From Bradyrhizobium sp. B124 (GTDB lineage: Bacteria; Pseudomonadota; Alphaproteobacteria; Rhizobiales; Xanthobacteraceae), in contig NZ_CP152413.1 of NCBI RefSeq assembly GCF_038967635.1, forward strand, positions 4,030,001-4,094,000: a DNA stretch of 64,000 nt, in the 5' to 3' direction. Shown here one piece after another: positions 1 through 10,043 of the stretch. The position numbers were made by a program, and so were the translations under genes. Positions within the stretch are counted from its first letter, which is position 1, and every line of letters begins with the position of its first letter. The notes under the pieces are model-generated. The model worked only from the letters and a program-made list of their open reading frames with translations. It did no database searches and was not told where the DNA came from.

Positions 1-216
1 ACCAGGGTGATCCCGGTCGAGAACATCCTGTTTGCGTCGGAGATGGTCGGTGCGGTCCGCGGCATCGATCCCGAGACCGGGCATCACTTCGACGACACCC
101 GCCGCTACATCGACGCGCTGCCGCTGAACGCGGAGGACAAGGCCAAGATATTCGAAGGCAATGCCCGCCGGGTCTATCCGCGCCTCAACGCCCATCTCGA
201 CCGCCGCGCACACTAG
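1..216 (+). CDS. Amidohydrolase, C-terminal fragment (LigJ / 4-oxalomesaconate hydratase-like)
   Basis: The reading frame is open from the left edge to a TAG at 214-216, so only the last ~71 residues are present. The fragment has the end of an amidohydrolase_2 (TIM-barrel) protein: ENILFASEMVG resembles the last-strand region of the family, and the tail with GNARRVYPRL is the typical C-terminus of amidohydrolase_2 members. The neighbour 33 bp downstream is an RraA-family aldolase of the CHA aldolase type. In protocatechuate/gallate 4,5-cleavage pathways, 4-oxalomesaconate hydratase (LigJ) supplies the substrate of that aldolase (LigK), so LigJ is the best guess. The family is clear from the tail; the exact substrate is inferred from context only. 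Confidence 0.6.
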   Translation, partial: TRVIPVENILFASEMVGAVRGIDPETGHHFDDTRRYIDALPLNAEDKAKIFEGNARRVYPRLNAHLDRRAH

Positions 217-249
217 CCGACCGCGCCGACAACACACCGGAGAACACCG

Positions 250-924
250 ATGGCCATAGGATTTGTAATTCACAAGGCGAAGCGGAAAGTGTCGCCCGAC
301 CTCGTCGCGCGCTACCGCACGCTGCCGGTCGCCAATATCAGCGACGTGATGTCGCGGATCACCGGCACCAACCGGCTGCGGCCGATGCATGCGGGCGGCT
401 GGCTCGGCGGCCCGGCGCTGACCGTGAAGACCCGGCCCGGCGACAATCTGATGGTGCACAAGGCGATCGATCTCGCCCAGCCGGGCGACGTGATCGTGGT
501 CGACGCCGGCGGCGTCCTGGTCAACGCCATCATCGGCGAGATCATGTCGACGCTGGCCGAGAAGAAGGGCGTCGCGGGCTTCGTGATCGACGGCTCGATC
601 CGCGATGCCGGCGCGATCCGCGCCGGATCGTTCCCGGTGTTTGCCGCCGGCGTCGCCCATCGCGGGCCCTACAAGGACGGCCCGGGCGAGATCAATTGCG
701 CCATCTCGATCGACGGCATGATCGTCGAGCCCGGCGATCTCATCGTGGCCGACGACGACGGCGTGCTCTGCGTGCCGCATGACGACGCCGAGGCCGTCTG
801 CAAGCTGACCGAGGCCAAGAAGGCGACCGAGGAAAAGGCCATCCAGCAGATCCTCGCCGGCACCAGTGACCGCCGCTGGGTCGATGAGGCCCTGCAGCGG
901 CTCGGCTGCGAGTTCAAGGACTGA
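250..924 (+). CDS. RraA-family protein, probable 4-carboxy-4-hydroxy-2-oxoadipate aldolase / oxaloacetate decarboxylase
   Basis: 224 residues, the usual length for RraA-like class II pyruvate aldolases. Visible family features are GDVIVVDAGG (79-88), GEIM (96-99) and the DGSIRD loop, whose Arg118 and Asp119 correspond to the substrate- and metal-binding Arg-Asp pair. The ATG at 250 follows a weak GGAGA-containing leader. These enzymes split 4-carboxy-4-hydroxy-2-oxoadipate into pyruvate and oxaloacetate, and also decarboxylate oxaloacetate, with a divalent metal in the cytosol. The LigJ-like gene just upstream makes a LigK/GalC-type role the most likely one. A generic RraA-like or 4-hydroxy-4-methyl-2-oxoglutarate aldolase annotation is the alternative. 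Confidence 0.8.
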   Translation: MAIGFVIHKAKRKVSPDLVARYRTLPVANISDVMSRITGTNRLRPMHAGGWLGGPALTVKTRPGDNLMVHKAIDLAQPGDVIVVDAGGVLVNAIIGEIMSTLAEKKGVAGFVIDGSIRDAGAIRAGSFPVFAAGVAHRGPYKDGPGEINCAISIDGMIVEPGDLIVADDDGVLCVPHDDAEAVCKLTEAKKATEEKAIQQILAGTSDRRWVDEALQRLGCEFKD

Positions 925-1032
925 CCTGCGGCCGCCGCCCAGGAGGCGGGATGCCTGCCTCTTGGGCATAAGTCTCCGCAAAACCGGCGAGAATCACCAC
1001 CGCGCAGCCGGTTGGCGGGCCCGTCGACCGGC

Positions 1033-1051
1033 ATCGGGAATTTTTCCCGAT
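1033..1051. promoter_or_regulatory. Perfect inverted repeat upstream of TonB receptor
   Basis: ATCGGGAA at 1033-1040 and its reverse complement TTCCCGAT at 1044-1051 are separated by TTT. It lies in the 253-bp gap between the aldolase gene and the TonB receptor, about 130 bp before the receptor start. No U-run follows, so an operator is more likely than a terminator. The rest of the gap shows no gene. Confidence 0.35.
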
Positions 1052-1177
1052 TTCGGATGGAAAAGAATCCCGGACCTCCGGGACACATCTTGTTTGCCAA
1101 AGCACCAGCGCTCCCGCAGTCTCAAAACCAAGGTTCGTCGGGGATAAAAGCCGAACCGGGACAACAGGGTGGGCGTT

Positions 1178-3721
1178 ATGGCTGGTGCGTTGTTGCTTAC
1201 GGCAACACGATTTTTGTCTTCTTCGGCCATTACGCGCGGCGTTGCGGCCATGCTCACCGCCATCGGAGCTGCAGCGCCGCTGACGATGGTGCAGGCCCAG
1301 ACCCCTGCCCCGACCGAACTACCGCCGGTCACCGTGATTGCCCCCTCGCCGCTGTCAGGCACACGCAGCATCAAGCCTGCCGCCCGGCCGGTGGTGCGGA
1401 CCTCGCGAACCGCCCGCACACGGGCCGCGCCGGTGCAAACCGCGGCGGCGCCCGAGGGCGGTACCGGGGTCCCTGGTCCGTCCGACCGCGACTCGAGCCT
1501 GCTTGATCGCGACAAGATCCCGTCCAACACCGAGGTGCTGACCTCGGCGGATTTCAGCCGCAACTATTCGACGAACTTTCTTGACTCGGTGAACCGCAAG
1601 CTGCCCGGCGTCACGCTGACCGATCAGACCGGCAATCCCTTCCAGCGCAATCTCGACTATCGCGGCTTCGTCGCCTCGCCGGTTCAGGGAACGCCGCAGG
1701 GCATCGCGGTCTATCAGAACGGCGTCCGCGTCAACGAATCCTGGGGTGACGTGGTCAACTGGGATTTCATCCCGGAAAAGGCCATCGACCGAGTGTCGCT
1801 GGTTCCCAATAACCCCGTGTTCGGCCTCAACGCGATCGGCGGCGCGCTCAGCATCCAGATGAAGAACGGTTTCACCTATCAGGGCGTCGAGGGTGAAGTG
1901 TTCGGCGGCTCCTTTGGGCGCGTGCAGGGCAGCGTGCAGGCCGGCGGCCAGAAGGACAATATCTCGGCCTATGCCGTGTTCGAATCCGCCTATGACCGCG
2001 GCTGGCGCGACTATGCCAATTCGTCGCACGTCAACCGCATGTATGTCGACATCGGCGCGCGCAACGATGACACCGAATTCCACGTCAATTTCACCGGCGC
2101 CAGCAATCTGCTCGGCAACGTCGCCGCAACGCCGGTCGAGATGCTCAACCAGCGCTGGTCGAGCGTCTACACCTGGCCGCAATCGACGATGCTGCAGCTC
2201 GCTTTCGTCAACGCCACGCTGAGCCATAATTTCTCGGACACCTGGTCGTTCCAGGGCAACGCCTATTTCCGCGGCTTCCGGCAGACCCATGTCGACGGCA
2301 ACGGCACTGACGTTGCGCCGTGCGACGATCCCACGACCTTGTGCATCGGCGACGGCCTCCCGGTTTTCGGTCCTGCGGACGGTCCCGCGACTCCGAACAC
2401 GCTGGGCAACGCTTTCCTTGGCGAGCTCGATCGCAACCGAGCTGCCACTAACAGTTTCGGCGGCACGGCCCAGTTCACCAATACCGACAGACTGTTCGGG
2501 CACGACAACCACGTCGTCATGGGCGTCAGCGTCGACCATGGCAACACCAAGTTTACTGCGACCAGCGAGCTCGGCACCGTCGACCAGAATCTGTTCGTGA
2601 CGGGCACCGGGGTCTTCATCAACCAGCCCGACGCCGGCCTCAGCCCGGTCGATCTGCGCGCCACCAACACCTACACCGGCGTCTACCTCACCGACACGTT
2701 CGACGTGACGAACAGGTTCTCGGTCACGGCCGGTGGACGGTTCAACTATGCCCAGATCGACCTGCAGGACCAGACCGGAACCAACGACCTACTCAACAGC
2801 AGCAATCGTTTCCAGCGCTTCAACCCGGTGATCGGCGGCACCTTCAAGATCACCCCGAACCTCACCGCCTATGCCGGCTATTCGGAAGCCAACCGCGCAC
2901 CGACGCCGCTGGAGCTCGGCTGCTCCGATCCCAACCATCCCTGCATGATCGACACCTTCCTGGTGGCCGACCCGCCGCTCAAGCAGGTGGTGTCGCACAC
3001 CGTCGAGGCCGGCCTGCGCGGCAGCTGGGGCCGCGACGCCAGGACCGGCATGCTGAGCTGGGGCCTGGGCGTGTTCCACACCCTGTCCGACGACGACATC
3101 ATCCAGGTTACGAGCCCGCTCGGCGTCAACAATTTCGGCTTCTTCCAGAATGCCGGGCAGACCTTGCGGCAGGGCATCGAGGCCAAGCTCGACTATCGCA
3201 TCGATCGCTGGAACGCCTACGCCAACTACACCTTTGTCGACGCCACCTATCGAAGCGCGGTCACACTGTCTTCGCCGAACAATCCGAATGCCCTGACCAA
3301 CGATGCCGGCGCGCAATTCGTCAACGTCATGCCGGGCGACCACATCCCAGGCATTCCCGCGCACCGCTTCAAGGCCGGCGTCGACTACAACGTGACAGAT
3401 GCGTGGAAGGTCGGCGCCGACCTCAACGTCGTGGGCAGCCAGTGGATCATCCATGATTACACCAACCAGAGCCCGAAGGTGCCGGCCTATTCGGTCGTCA
3501 ATCTCCACACGTCGTATCAGCTCACGAAGAACATCGAGGTGTTCGGCCTGATCAACAATGTGTTCAACCAGCGCTACTATCTGAGCGGCGCGTTCTATCA
3601 AACGGGCGGCTTTGCCAGCGCCGGCGGTCTGCCCAACCTGATGGCGCAGCTGAGCGATCCGCGCACCTTCGTGCCCGGCATGCCGCTCGCCGCCTATGCC
3701 GGCATCAGGGCGAAGTTCTAG
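1178..3721 (+). CDS. TonB-dependent receptor
   Basis: About 847 residues starting at ATG 1178; an in-frame GTG at 1169 would add three residues. The N-terminus is a long signal peptide ending near VQAQ. A Pro/Arg-rich spacer follows, with ELPPVTVIAPSP resembling a TonB-box region. Next comes a plug domain (roughly residues 110-240: LDSVNRKLPGVTLTDQTGNP, then IGGALSIQMKNGF) and a long beta-barrel with alternating aromatic strands ending in a terminal Phe (AGIRAKF), as outer-membrane barrels do. Such receptors import siderophores, cobalamin or other scarce ligands across the outer membrane with TonB-ExbBD energy. No ligand-specific gene adjoins, so the substrate is unknown. It stands alone between a catabolic pair and a repeat region. 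Confidence 0.92.
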   Translation: MAGALLLTATRFLSSSAITRGVAAMLTAIGAAAPLTMVQAQTPAPTELPPVTVIAPSPLSGTRSIKPAARPVVRTSRTARTRAAPVQTAAAPEGGTGVPGPSDRDSSLLDRDKIPSNTEVLTSADFSRNYSTNFLDSVNRKLPGVTLTDQTGNPFQRNLDYRGFVASPVQGTPQGIAVYQNGVRVNESWGDVVNWDFIPEKAIDRVSLVPNNPVFGLNAIGGALSIQMKNGFTYQGVEGEVFGGSFGRVQGSVQAGGQKDNISAYAVFESAYDRGWRDYANSSHVNRMYVDIGARNDDTEFHVNFTGASNLLGNVAATPVEMLNQRWSSVYTWPQSTMLQLAFVNATLSHNFSDTWSFQGNAYFRGFRQTHVDGNGTDVAPCDDPTTLCIGDGLPVFGPADGPATPNTLGNAFLGELDRNRAATNSFGGTAQFTNTDRLFGHDNHVVMGVSVDHGNTKFTATSELGTVDQNLFVTGTGVFINQPDAGLSPVDLRATNTYTGVYLTDTFDVTNRFSVTAGGRFNYAQIDLQDQTGTNDLLNSSNRFQRFNPVIGGTFKITPNLTAYAGYSEANRAPTPLELGCSDPNHPCMIDTFLVADPPLKQVVSHTVEAGLRGSWGRDARTGMLSWGLGVFHTLSDDDIIQVTSPLGVNNFGFFQNAGQTLRQGIEAKLDYRIDRWNAYANYTFVDATYRSAVTLSSPNNPNALTNDAGAQFVNVMPGDHIPGIPAHRFKAGVDYNVTDAWKVGADLNVVGSQWIIHDYTNQSPKVPAYSVVNLHTSYQLTKNIEVFGLINNVFNQRYYLSGAFYQTGGFASAGGLPNLMAQLSDPRTFVPGMPLAAYAGIRAKF

Positions 3722-3733
3722 GGCGCACCGCAC

Positions 3734-3862
3734 TCCCTCTCCCCGTTCTTACGAGGAGAGGGTTGGGGTGAGGGGCCGTCTCCGCAGATTCGGTGGTAAC
3801 TGTGTTCGCGGAGACTCCCCCTCACCCGGAACGCATCTTGCGATGCGTTCCGACCTCTCCCC
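3734..3862. repeat. Dispersed palindromic repeat (REP-like, Bradyrhizobium type)
   Basis: Nested inverted repeats fill most of the gap between the converging TonB receptor and SDR genes. CCCTCTCC at 3735-3742 pairs with GGAGAGGG at 3755-3762; a GGGGTGAGGGG block near 3765 pairs with CCCCCTCACCC near 3816; and GGAACGCATC at 3828-3837 pairs perfectly with GATGCGTTCC at 3842-3851 across a 4-base loop. From general knowledge, this CTCTCCCC / GGGTGAGGGG arrangement recurs many times in Bradyrhizobium genomes. It may act as a bidirectional terminator here. Confidence 0.7.
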
Positions 3863-3921
3863 GCACGCGGCGCGAGGTGAAGCGGATCCCGCGGCTCGAT
3901 TCAAAATGAACTCATCTAGCG

Positions 3922-4695
3922 CTAAGCCACCGTCCCGCCGTCGACCGGCATCGCGATGCCGGTGACGAACGAGGCCTTGTCCGACAGCAGGAACACCGCA
4001 ACCTCGGCGATCTCCTCAGGGCGCGCGGCGCGGCCCATCGGATTGCGGGTCACCGCAGCCTTGATCAATTCCTCGGGGTCAGCCTCGTTGTGGCCCGGCT
4101 GGTCCGGCCGGTTGACGAACACCCGCAGCATCGGCGTGTCGATCGCGCCAGGGCAGATCGCATTGACGCGCACGCCGTCCTTGGCGTGACGCTTGGCGAG
4201 CGCCCGCGCGAGACCGATTACGCCGGCCTTGGCCGCTGAATAGGTCGGGCTCCAAGGCGAGCCGACCAGGCCCGAGGTCGATGCGGTGAACAGGATGCTG
4301 CCCTTCCGCCGCGTCGTCATCTGCCCGAGCGCGGCATTGGTGGTGATCAGCTGCGAGCGCAGATTGAGATCGACGCTGAGATCCCAGCCTTCCAGATCGT
4401 CGATCACAGACGGACCGGGAATGCCGAGATGATTCCACACGCAATCGAGCGCACCGAACTCCTTCACGGTCGCAGCAACGATATCGCGCGAGAACTTGTC
4501 GTCGCGCAGATCGCCGGCCAGCGCCAGCGCACGTCCACCACCCTTTTTGATCTCCTCGACCACCGCCTTCGCGCCGGCCTCGTTCTGGTCGACCACCGCG
4601 ACCGCAGCACCCTCGCGCGCGAGAATGAGCGCGCCGGCACGACCGGCGCCCGATGCCGCGGCGGTGACGAGTGCGATCTTGCCTTGCATGTCCAT
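3922..4695 (-). CDS. SDR family oxidoreductase
   Basis: 257 residues, classical short-chain dehydrogenase. The Rossmann start reads VTAAASGAGRAG, a variant of TGxxxGxG. The NNAG-equivalent is NHLG. The active site is STSG with YSAAK (Tyr and Lys present), and the C-terminus ends FVTGIAMPVDGG. It should use NAD(P)H to oxidise or reduce an unidentified alcohol or ketone in the cytosol. Two ATGs two codons apart near the start are possible; the first is given. It is followed on the same strand by no obvious operon partner, so the substrate is unknown. Confidence 0.88.
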   Translation of the reverse strand: MDMQGKIALVTAAASGAGRAGALILAREGAAVAVVDQNEAGAKAVVEEIKKGGGRALALAGDLRDDKFSRDIVAATVKEFGALDCVWNHLGIPGPSVIDDLEGWDLSVDLNLRSQLITTNAALGQMTTRRKGSILFTASTSGLVGSPWSPTYSAAKAGVIGLARALAKRHAKDGVRVNAICPGAIDTPMLRVFVNRPDQPGHNEADPEELIKAAVTRNPMGRAARPEEIAEVAVFLLSDKASFVTGIAMPVDGGTVA

Positions 4696-4819
4696 GGTTC
4701 GATCCTGATTGTGCTCGCGAGCTCGAGCCTTCTTGGTTCTGATTGAAGTTCTGGTTGGATCAGGATCGCAACGCTGTGGTCTTGCGCTGACGCGCTACCG
4801 TCAGGCTGCCGGCTTCGCG

Positions 4820-5440
4820 CTAGCGGCCGCCGAACAGAACCGGTGACTGGCCGGGCAGCAGCTGCGAATAGATGTCGCTGTCCATGCGCTCCGCCCCTTG
4901 CTGGGTGAAACCGGCCCCGAACGACAGGGTGACATTCGAGGTCGGGCGGAACTCGAGTCCCGCACGTGCCGTATACCCGGCGTTGACGCCGGGATTGCCG
5001 CTGAACGGCGCCAGCGGACCGCCGGCGCCGGAGGGATTGTATTTCAACGAGTCGAAGCCGGCGAAGAACGTCACGGGCGTATCGCCGACGCCCTTGAAAT
5101 TGTAGCCGACCTGCGCGCCCTGATATTCGAGCGAGCCGAACGCCGCCGATCGACCGAGCGTGTTCCAGCCGGCGCGGCCGCCTTCGCCGCCGATGAACCA
5201 GCCATCCGGACGGCCGTTCAGATACGAGAAGTCGCCGCCTTGCGGGGCGGTGGCGTCAAAGCCCGGAAAGTTGCCGTAAGTGTCCGCCTTCTGGCCATCG
5301 GCCAGGCTGCCGCCGAAGCCGAACAGCGAGCCCGGCGTCCAGTAGCGCACAGGGCCGGCCTGGGCGTTGGCCTGCTGGGCGCCGAGACAGAGCACTGCGG
5401 CGATGATTGCGAGACCGGATTTGCTTGCGAAAGTGGACAT
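4820..5440 (-). CDS. Secreted/outer-membrane beta-barrel-like protein of unknown function
   Basis: About 206 residues from ATG 5440; an upstream in-frame start at 5488 would add 16 residues ahead of what is clearly a signal peptide (MSTFASKSG, hydrophobic core, cleavage near ANAQ), so the inner start is preferred. The mature part is rich in Gly, Phe and aromatic residues with alternating patterns such as VTFFAGFDSLKYNP and ARAGLEFRPTSNVTLSFGAG, which look like short beta-hairpins of a small porin-like barrel. I do not recognise a named family. It resembles porin-family outer membrane proteins of Bradyrhizobium in style, but it lacks a C-terminal Phe. Confidence 0.6.
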   Translation of the reverse strand: MSTFASKSGLAIIAAVLCLGAQQANAQAGPVRYWTPGSLFGFGGSLADGQKADTYGNFPGFDATAPQGGDFSYLNGRPDGWFIGGEGGRAGWNTLGRSAAFGSLEYQGAQVGYNFKGVGDTPVTFFAGFDSLKYNPSGAGGPLAPFSGNPGVNAGYTARAGLEFRPTSNVTLSFGAGFTQQGAERMDSDIYSQLLPGQSPVLFGGR

Positions 5441-5798
5441 AGGGTTACCGTCACGTGCGGCCAAACTATACCCGTCGGACGTCGACAATGCCAGTGCTGC
5501 ACTTCGGCGCGACAGCCCCGCCTCTTGCCAATTGCGTGGCGACCGCTTATGTACGCGCCTCCTTTTGTAGAGCGAGCGACCCAGGTTTCCAACATGCGGC
5601 AGTCACAGCGAGCATCAGTGCTGATGACGGGAGGGCTAATGCCCTCGTCCGCCGCCATTCTGCTTTGGACCTGACCCCACGTCACACCTGACATTGGAAG
5701 GTAGCCCGGAGCGGAAGCGGCTCCTGGCGCCGAACGGGCTCTCGCGGTGCCACGAGTCGTGCAAACCAGCACGGGAGCTCGAACACCACAGGTGTCCC
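5441..5798. other. Intergenic region: leaders of the barrel-like gene and of tuf
   Basis: 358 bp without a gene of its own. The last ~105 bp stay open in the tuf frame, so a 35-residue N-terminal extension of EF-Tu (from an ATG at 5694) is formally possible, but it bears no resemblance to EF-Tu. A small hairpin (ACACC, ACA loop, GGTGT) lies directly in front of the tuf ATG and a GGGAG lies further upstream, which could limit ribosome access. No clear sigma-70 promoter was found. Confidence 0.4.
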
Positions 5799-7004
<1,206 letters not shown>

Positions 7005-7006
7005 GG

Positions 7007-7040
7007 AATGGGGGCGCGGCGTAAGCCGGGCCCCCATTTT
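7007..7040 (+). terminator. Rho-independent terminator after tuf
   Basis: AATGGGGGC (7007-7015) pairs perfectly with GCCCCCATT (7030-7038). An inner CGGC-GTAA-GCCG hairpin sits between them, and the second arm runs into TTTT. It begins two bases after the stop codon. Confidence 0.8.
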
Positions 7041-7201
7041 CCAACGTCGCGATGTTGCAAGATCGCCCGATCGCCTGGAAATTGATCGCATTGCCCGGCA
7101 ATGCAGATTGACAGACCGGCACGTTTTCGAAACTGTGCGACACCGCGTCGCAGGCGCCGTCCATCGGTCTTGTGACCTCTCGATGCGGAAATGGCGTCGT
7201 C

Positions 7202-7573
7202 ATGAAGTGGTTTCGTTCGAACAACAGGCACGGGGCTCGGCTGGCGCTGTTGGCGCTGTCGATCCAGTTCGTGCTGTCGTTCGGCCATTTTCATGCCATT
7301 GCGCCGGCACAGGCGACAGCGTCGTTCGCGGCGCATATCGAGAACGCCTCGCGCGACGAGCCTCGTTCGAATCCTGATTCCGATCTGGCCGTAGATCTCT
7401 GCGCTATCTGCGCCGTCGTAGCGATGACGAGCACGGCGACGCCGGCGCCGGCGTTGCCGCCACTTCAATTGCCCGATGCCATCGCTCTGCTCTCCTGGCA
7501 GATCGACAATTATGCGGCGCCGCTTGATATCGGCCGGCTGCATTATCAGCCGCGCGCGCCTCCGATCTCCTGA
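7202..7573 (+). CDS. DUF2946-like small secreted/membrane protein
   Basis: About 123 residues from ATG 7202 (an upstream ATG at 7172 lacks support). A hydrophobic N-terminal segment (LALLALSIQFVLSFGHFHA) acts as signal or anchor. The middle carries the CAICAVV motif, and the N-terminal region has His residues (GHFHA), the pattern of DUF2946 proteins. From general knowledge, these small Cys/His proteins often sit in front of TonB-dependent receptor genes and have been linked to metal (copper) handling. The receptor gene follows 147 bp downstream on the same strand. The function is unproven and the family call rests on the Cys motif, size and neighbour. Confidence 0.65.
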   Translation: MKWFRSNNRHGARLALLALSIQFVLSFGHFHAIAPAQATASFAAHIENASRDEPRSNPDSDLAVDLCAICAVVAMTSTATPAPALPPLQLPDAIALLSWQIDNYAAPLDIGRLHYQPRAPPIS

Positions 7574-7720
7574 ACTCCCTGCACGACTGAACGTCGAACG
7601 CGGCCACCATTCGGCTGCCGTTTGAGCAATGGGGAATTTCGCCGTCGCGCATCGACGGCGGGCTCGACCGCGTCCTTCGGTGAGGATCCGGATCGCAGCC
7701 TCGTGAGATCGGGAACCAAC

Positions 7721-9994
7721 ATGTCAGGAATTATGAGACGACGCGCCGCCGCCGGCGCTGCATCGCTCTTGGTCTACGGGATGAACGGCGCCGCATTCGG
7801 GCAGACGACGGCGCCGACAACCACTCTTCCCGACATCACGGTGACGGCGCCGCAGCACCACACCGCGCCGTCCGGACCGAACAAGCCGAAGACGCGCGTT
7901 GCGAGCGGCGGCGGCCACCGCGCGCGCAGAACCGGAGCGGTATCGGCGACGCCGGAATCTCCGGAGCAAACCCAGGCGCAAGCCGTCGCAAGCCAGAACA
8001 CGCGGCTCGACCAGGCCCGCGCCGCGCTGCTGGCACCCACCGGCGCCAACAGCTACCAGATGAGCCGGCAAGCCCTCGAGGCATTGCCACAGGGCACCAA
8101 CACCACGCTCGACAAGGCGCTGCTGCAGGCGCCCGGGGTTTCGCAGGACTCCGCCGCAAGCGGCGAGCTGCACGTGCGCAACGAGCACGCCAACCTGCAA
8201 TACCGTATCAACGGGATCATGCTCCCCGACGGCGTCGGCGCCTTCGGCCAGATCATCGACACCGGGATCGTCGGCAGCATGGCGCTGATCACGGGTGCAC
8301 TGCCCGCGCAGTATGGCCTGCGCACCGCCGGCGTGCTCGACATCCAGACCAAGGCCGATGCCTTCAACAATTCCGGCAGCGTCAGCGTCTATGGCGGCAG
8401 CCACGGCACCTTCACCACCAGCGTCGACTATGGCGGCACGATCGGACAGACGCAGTATTACGTCTCCGGCCGCTATTTCGGCAGCGATGTCGGCATCGAG
8501 AACCCGACGCCGGCCTATAGCGCCATCCACGACCGGACCGACCAGGAGAAGGGCTTTGCCTATGTCTCGACCGCGATCGATCCGACCAGCCGGCTGACCT
8601 ATATCGGCGGCGTCTCCAACGGCGCCTATCAGATCCCCAACAATCCCGGCCAGCCTCCGGCCTTCACCGCCTACGGCGTCTCGAATTTCGATTCCGCGCT
8701 GCTCAACGAACGGCAGCATGAATTCAATCAGTTCAACGTCGTGGCCTACCAGAAGTCGGGCGATGGGTTCGACTACCAGATCGCCTATTTCAACCGCTAC
8801 AGCCAGCTGCACTTCATGCCCGATCCGGTCGGCGATCTCGTCTTCAACGGCGTCGCGTCGGACGTCTATCGCCAGAGCTTCATCAACGGCATCCAGGAGG
8901 ACACCTCCTACAGGCTGGGCTTCGCGCACACGCTGAAGTTCGGCGTCGCGTCGAGCGCCGAGCGCTCGCTGGTCAACAACGGCTCGACCGTTCTGCCGCT
9001 CGACGACGCCAGCAATCCGATCGATGCGCCGCTCTCGGTGTTCGATTCAAGCGCCAAGACCGGATATCTGTTCTCCACCTACATTGCCGACGAATGGAAG
9101 ATCACGAACCAGCTGACGCTCAATGCCGGCCTGCGCTTCGACCAGATGTGGCAATATGTCGATGCCAACCAGCTGAGCCCGCGGATCAGCCTGACATGGA
9201 AGCCCACTGACGGCACGACCTTCCATGCCGGCTATGCCCGCAACTTCACGCCGCCCGAGCAGGTGCTGGCTGCCCCGACCAATCTTGCGCTGGTACAGAA
9301 CACGACGGCGCAGCCGGCGACCACCGCCAAAGACCCCGTGCTGCCGGAGCGCTCGCACGTGTTCGACATCGGCGTCACGCAGAAAGTTGATGCGATCCCC
9401 GGCCTCGAGGTCGGCATGGACGCCTATTACAAGATCGCGACCGACCTGCTCGACGACGGCCAGTTCGGCCAGGCCTACGTCCTGACCGCCTTCAACTATG
9501 CGAAAGGCACCAACGAAGGCGTCGAGCTGACCGCGCGATACGACCACGACAATCTGCATCTCTACGGCAATGTCGCGATCGCGAGGCAAGTCGCCACCCA
9601 GGTCGTCTCGAACCAGTATCTGTTCGATCCGGACGAACTGGCCTACATCGCCAACAATTACGTCAACACCGACCATGCCCAGACGCTGACCGCATCGGTC
9701 GGCGGCTGGTACCAATGGCACGACACCAAGTTCAGCGCGTCGGTGATCTACGGTTCAGGCCTGCGCGACGGCTTCGCCAATACTGGCACGGTGCCGCCCT
9801 ACGCGCAGGTCAACGTCGGCGTCTCGCACGACTTCAACATTGTCGCACCGAACAAGCCGACCACGCTGCGCTTCGACGTTGTCAATTTGTTCGACACCGT
9901 CTACCAGATCCGCGACGGCTCCGGCATCGGCGTGTTCGCGCCGCAATACGGCCCGCGCCGCGGCTTCTACGCCGGCATCACGCAGAAGTTCTGA
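7721..9994 (+). CDS. TonB-dependent receptor
   Basis: 757 residues from ATG 7721; earlier in-frame TTG codons precede the signal peptide and are unlikely. The leader (MSGIMRRR, hydrophobic core, AFGQ) is followed by LPDITVTAPQ, a TonB-box-like stretch. A plug domain spans roughly residues 110-220 (LPQGTNTTLDKALLQAPGVSQ, then QIIDTGIVGSMALITGALPAQYGLRTAGVLDIQTK). The long barrel ends GFYAGITQKF with a terminal Phe. The preceding DUF2946-like gene suggests the pair handles a metal or metal chelate, but the ligand cannot be read from the sequence. The plug and barrel are intact, with no sign of decay. Confidence 0.92.
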   Translation: MSGIMRRRAAAGAASLLVYGMNGAAFGQTTAPTTTLPDITVTAPQHHTAPSGPNKPKTRVASGGGHRARRTGAVSATPESPEQTQAQAVASQNTRLDQARAALLAPTGANSYQMSRQALEALPQGTNTTLDKALLQAPGVSQDSAASGELHVRNEHANLQYRINGIMLPDGVGAFGQIIDTGIVGSMALITGALPAQYGLRTAGVLDIQTKADAFNNSGSVSVYGGSHGTFTTSVDYGGTIGQTQYYVSGRYFGSDVGIENPTPAYSAIHDRTDQEKGFAYVSTAIDPTSRLTYIGGVSNGAYQIPNNPGQPPAFTAYGVSNFDSALLNERQHEFNQFNVVAYQKSGDGFDYQIAYFNRYSQLHFMPDPVGDLVFNGVASDVYRQSFINGIQEDTSYRLGFAHTLKFGVASSAERSLVNNGSTVLPLDDASNPIDAPLSVFDSSAKTGYLFSTYIADEWKITNQLTLNAGLRFDQMWQYVDANQLSPRISLTWKPTDGTTFHAGYARNFTPPEQVLAAPTNLALVQNTTAQPATTAKDPVLPERSHVFDIGVTQKVDAIPGLEVGMDAYYKIATDLLDDGQFGQAYVLTAFNYAKGTNEGVELTARYDHDNLHLYGNVAIARQVATQVVSNQYLFDPDELAYIANNYVNTDHAQTLTASVGGWYQWHDTKFSASVIYGSGLRDGFANTGTVPPYAQVNVGVSHDFNIVAPNKPTTLRFDVVNLFDTVYQIRDGSGIGVFAPQYGPRRGFYAGITQKF

Positions 9995-10043
9995 CGAGGC
10001 CTGTTCAGCAGGCGCGGCGGAGACACGCGCCCGCCGTGCCGGC

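Noticed and set aside
925..1177. Cobalamin riboswitch upstream of the first TonB receptor
   Set aside because: I could not find the B12-box-like core or a matching fold; only the short dyad at 1033-1051 stands out.
3722..3921. Short + strand frame (89 codons) in the repeat between TonB receptor and SDR
   Set aside because: It runs through palindromic repeat DNA and has no coding signature.
5694..5798. EF-Tu start at ATG 5694
   Set aside because: The 35 extra residues do not resemble EF-Tu, whereas [11 protein letters not shown] at 5799 matches the normal N-terminus.
7622..7720. TTG start for the second TonB receptor
   Set aside because: The signal peptide begins at ATG 7721; the upstream residues are charged and unsupported.
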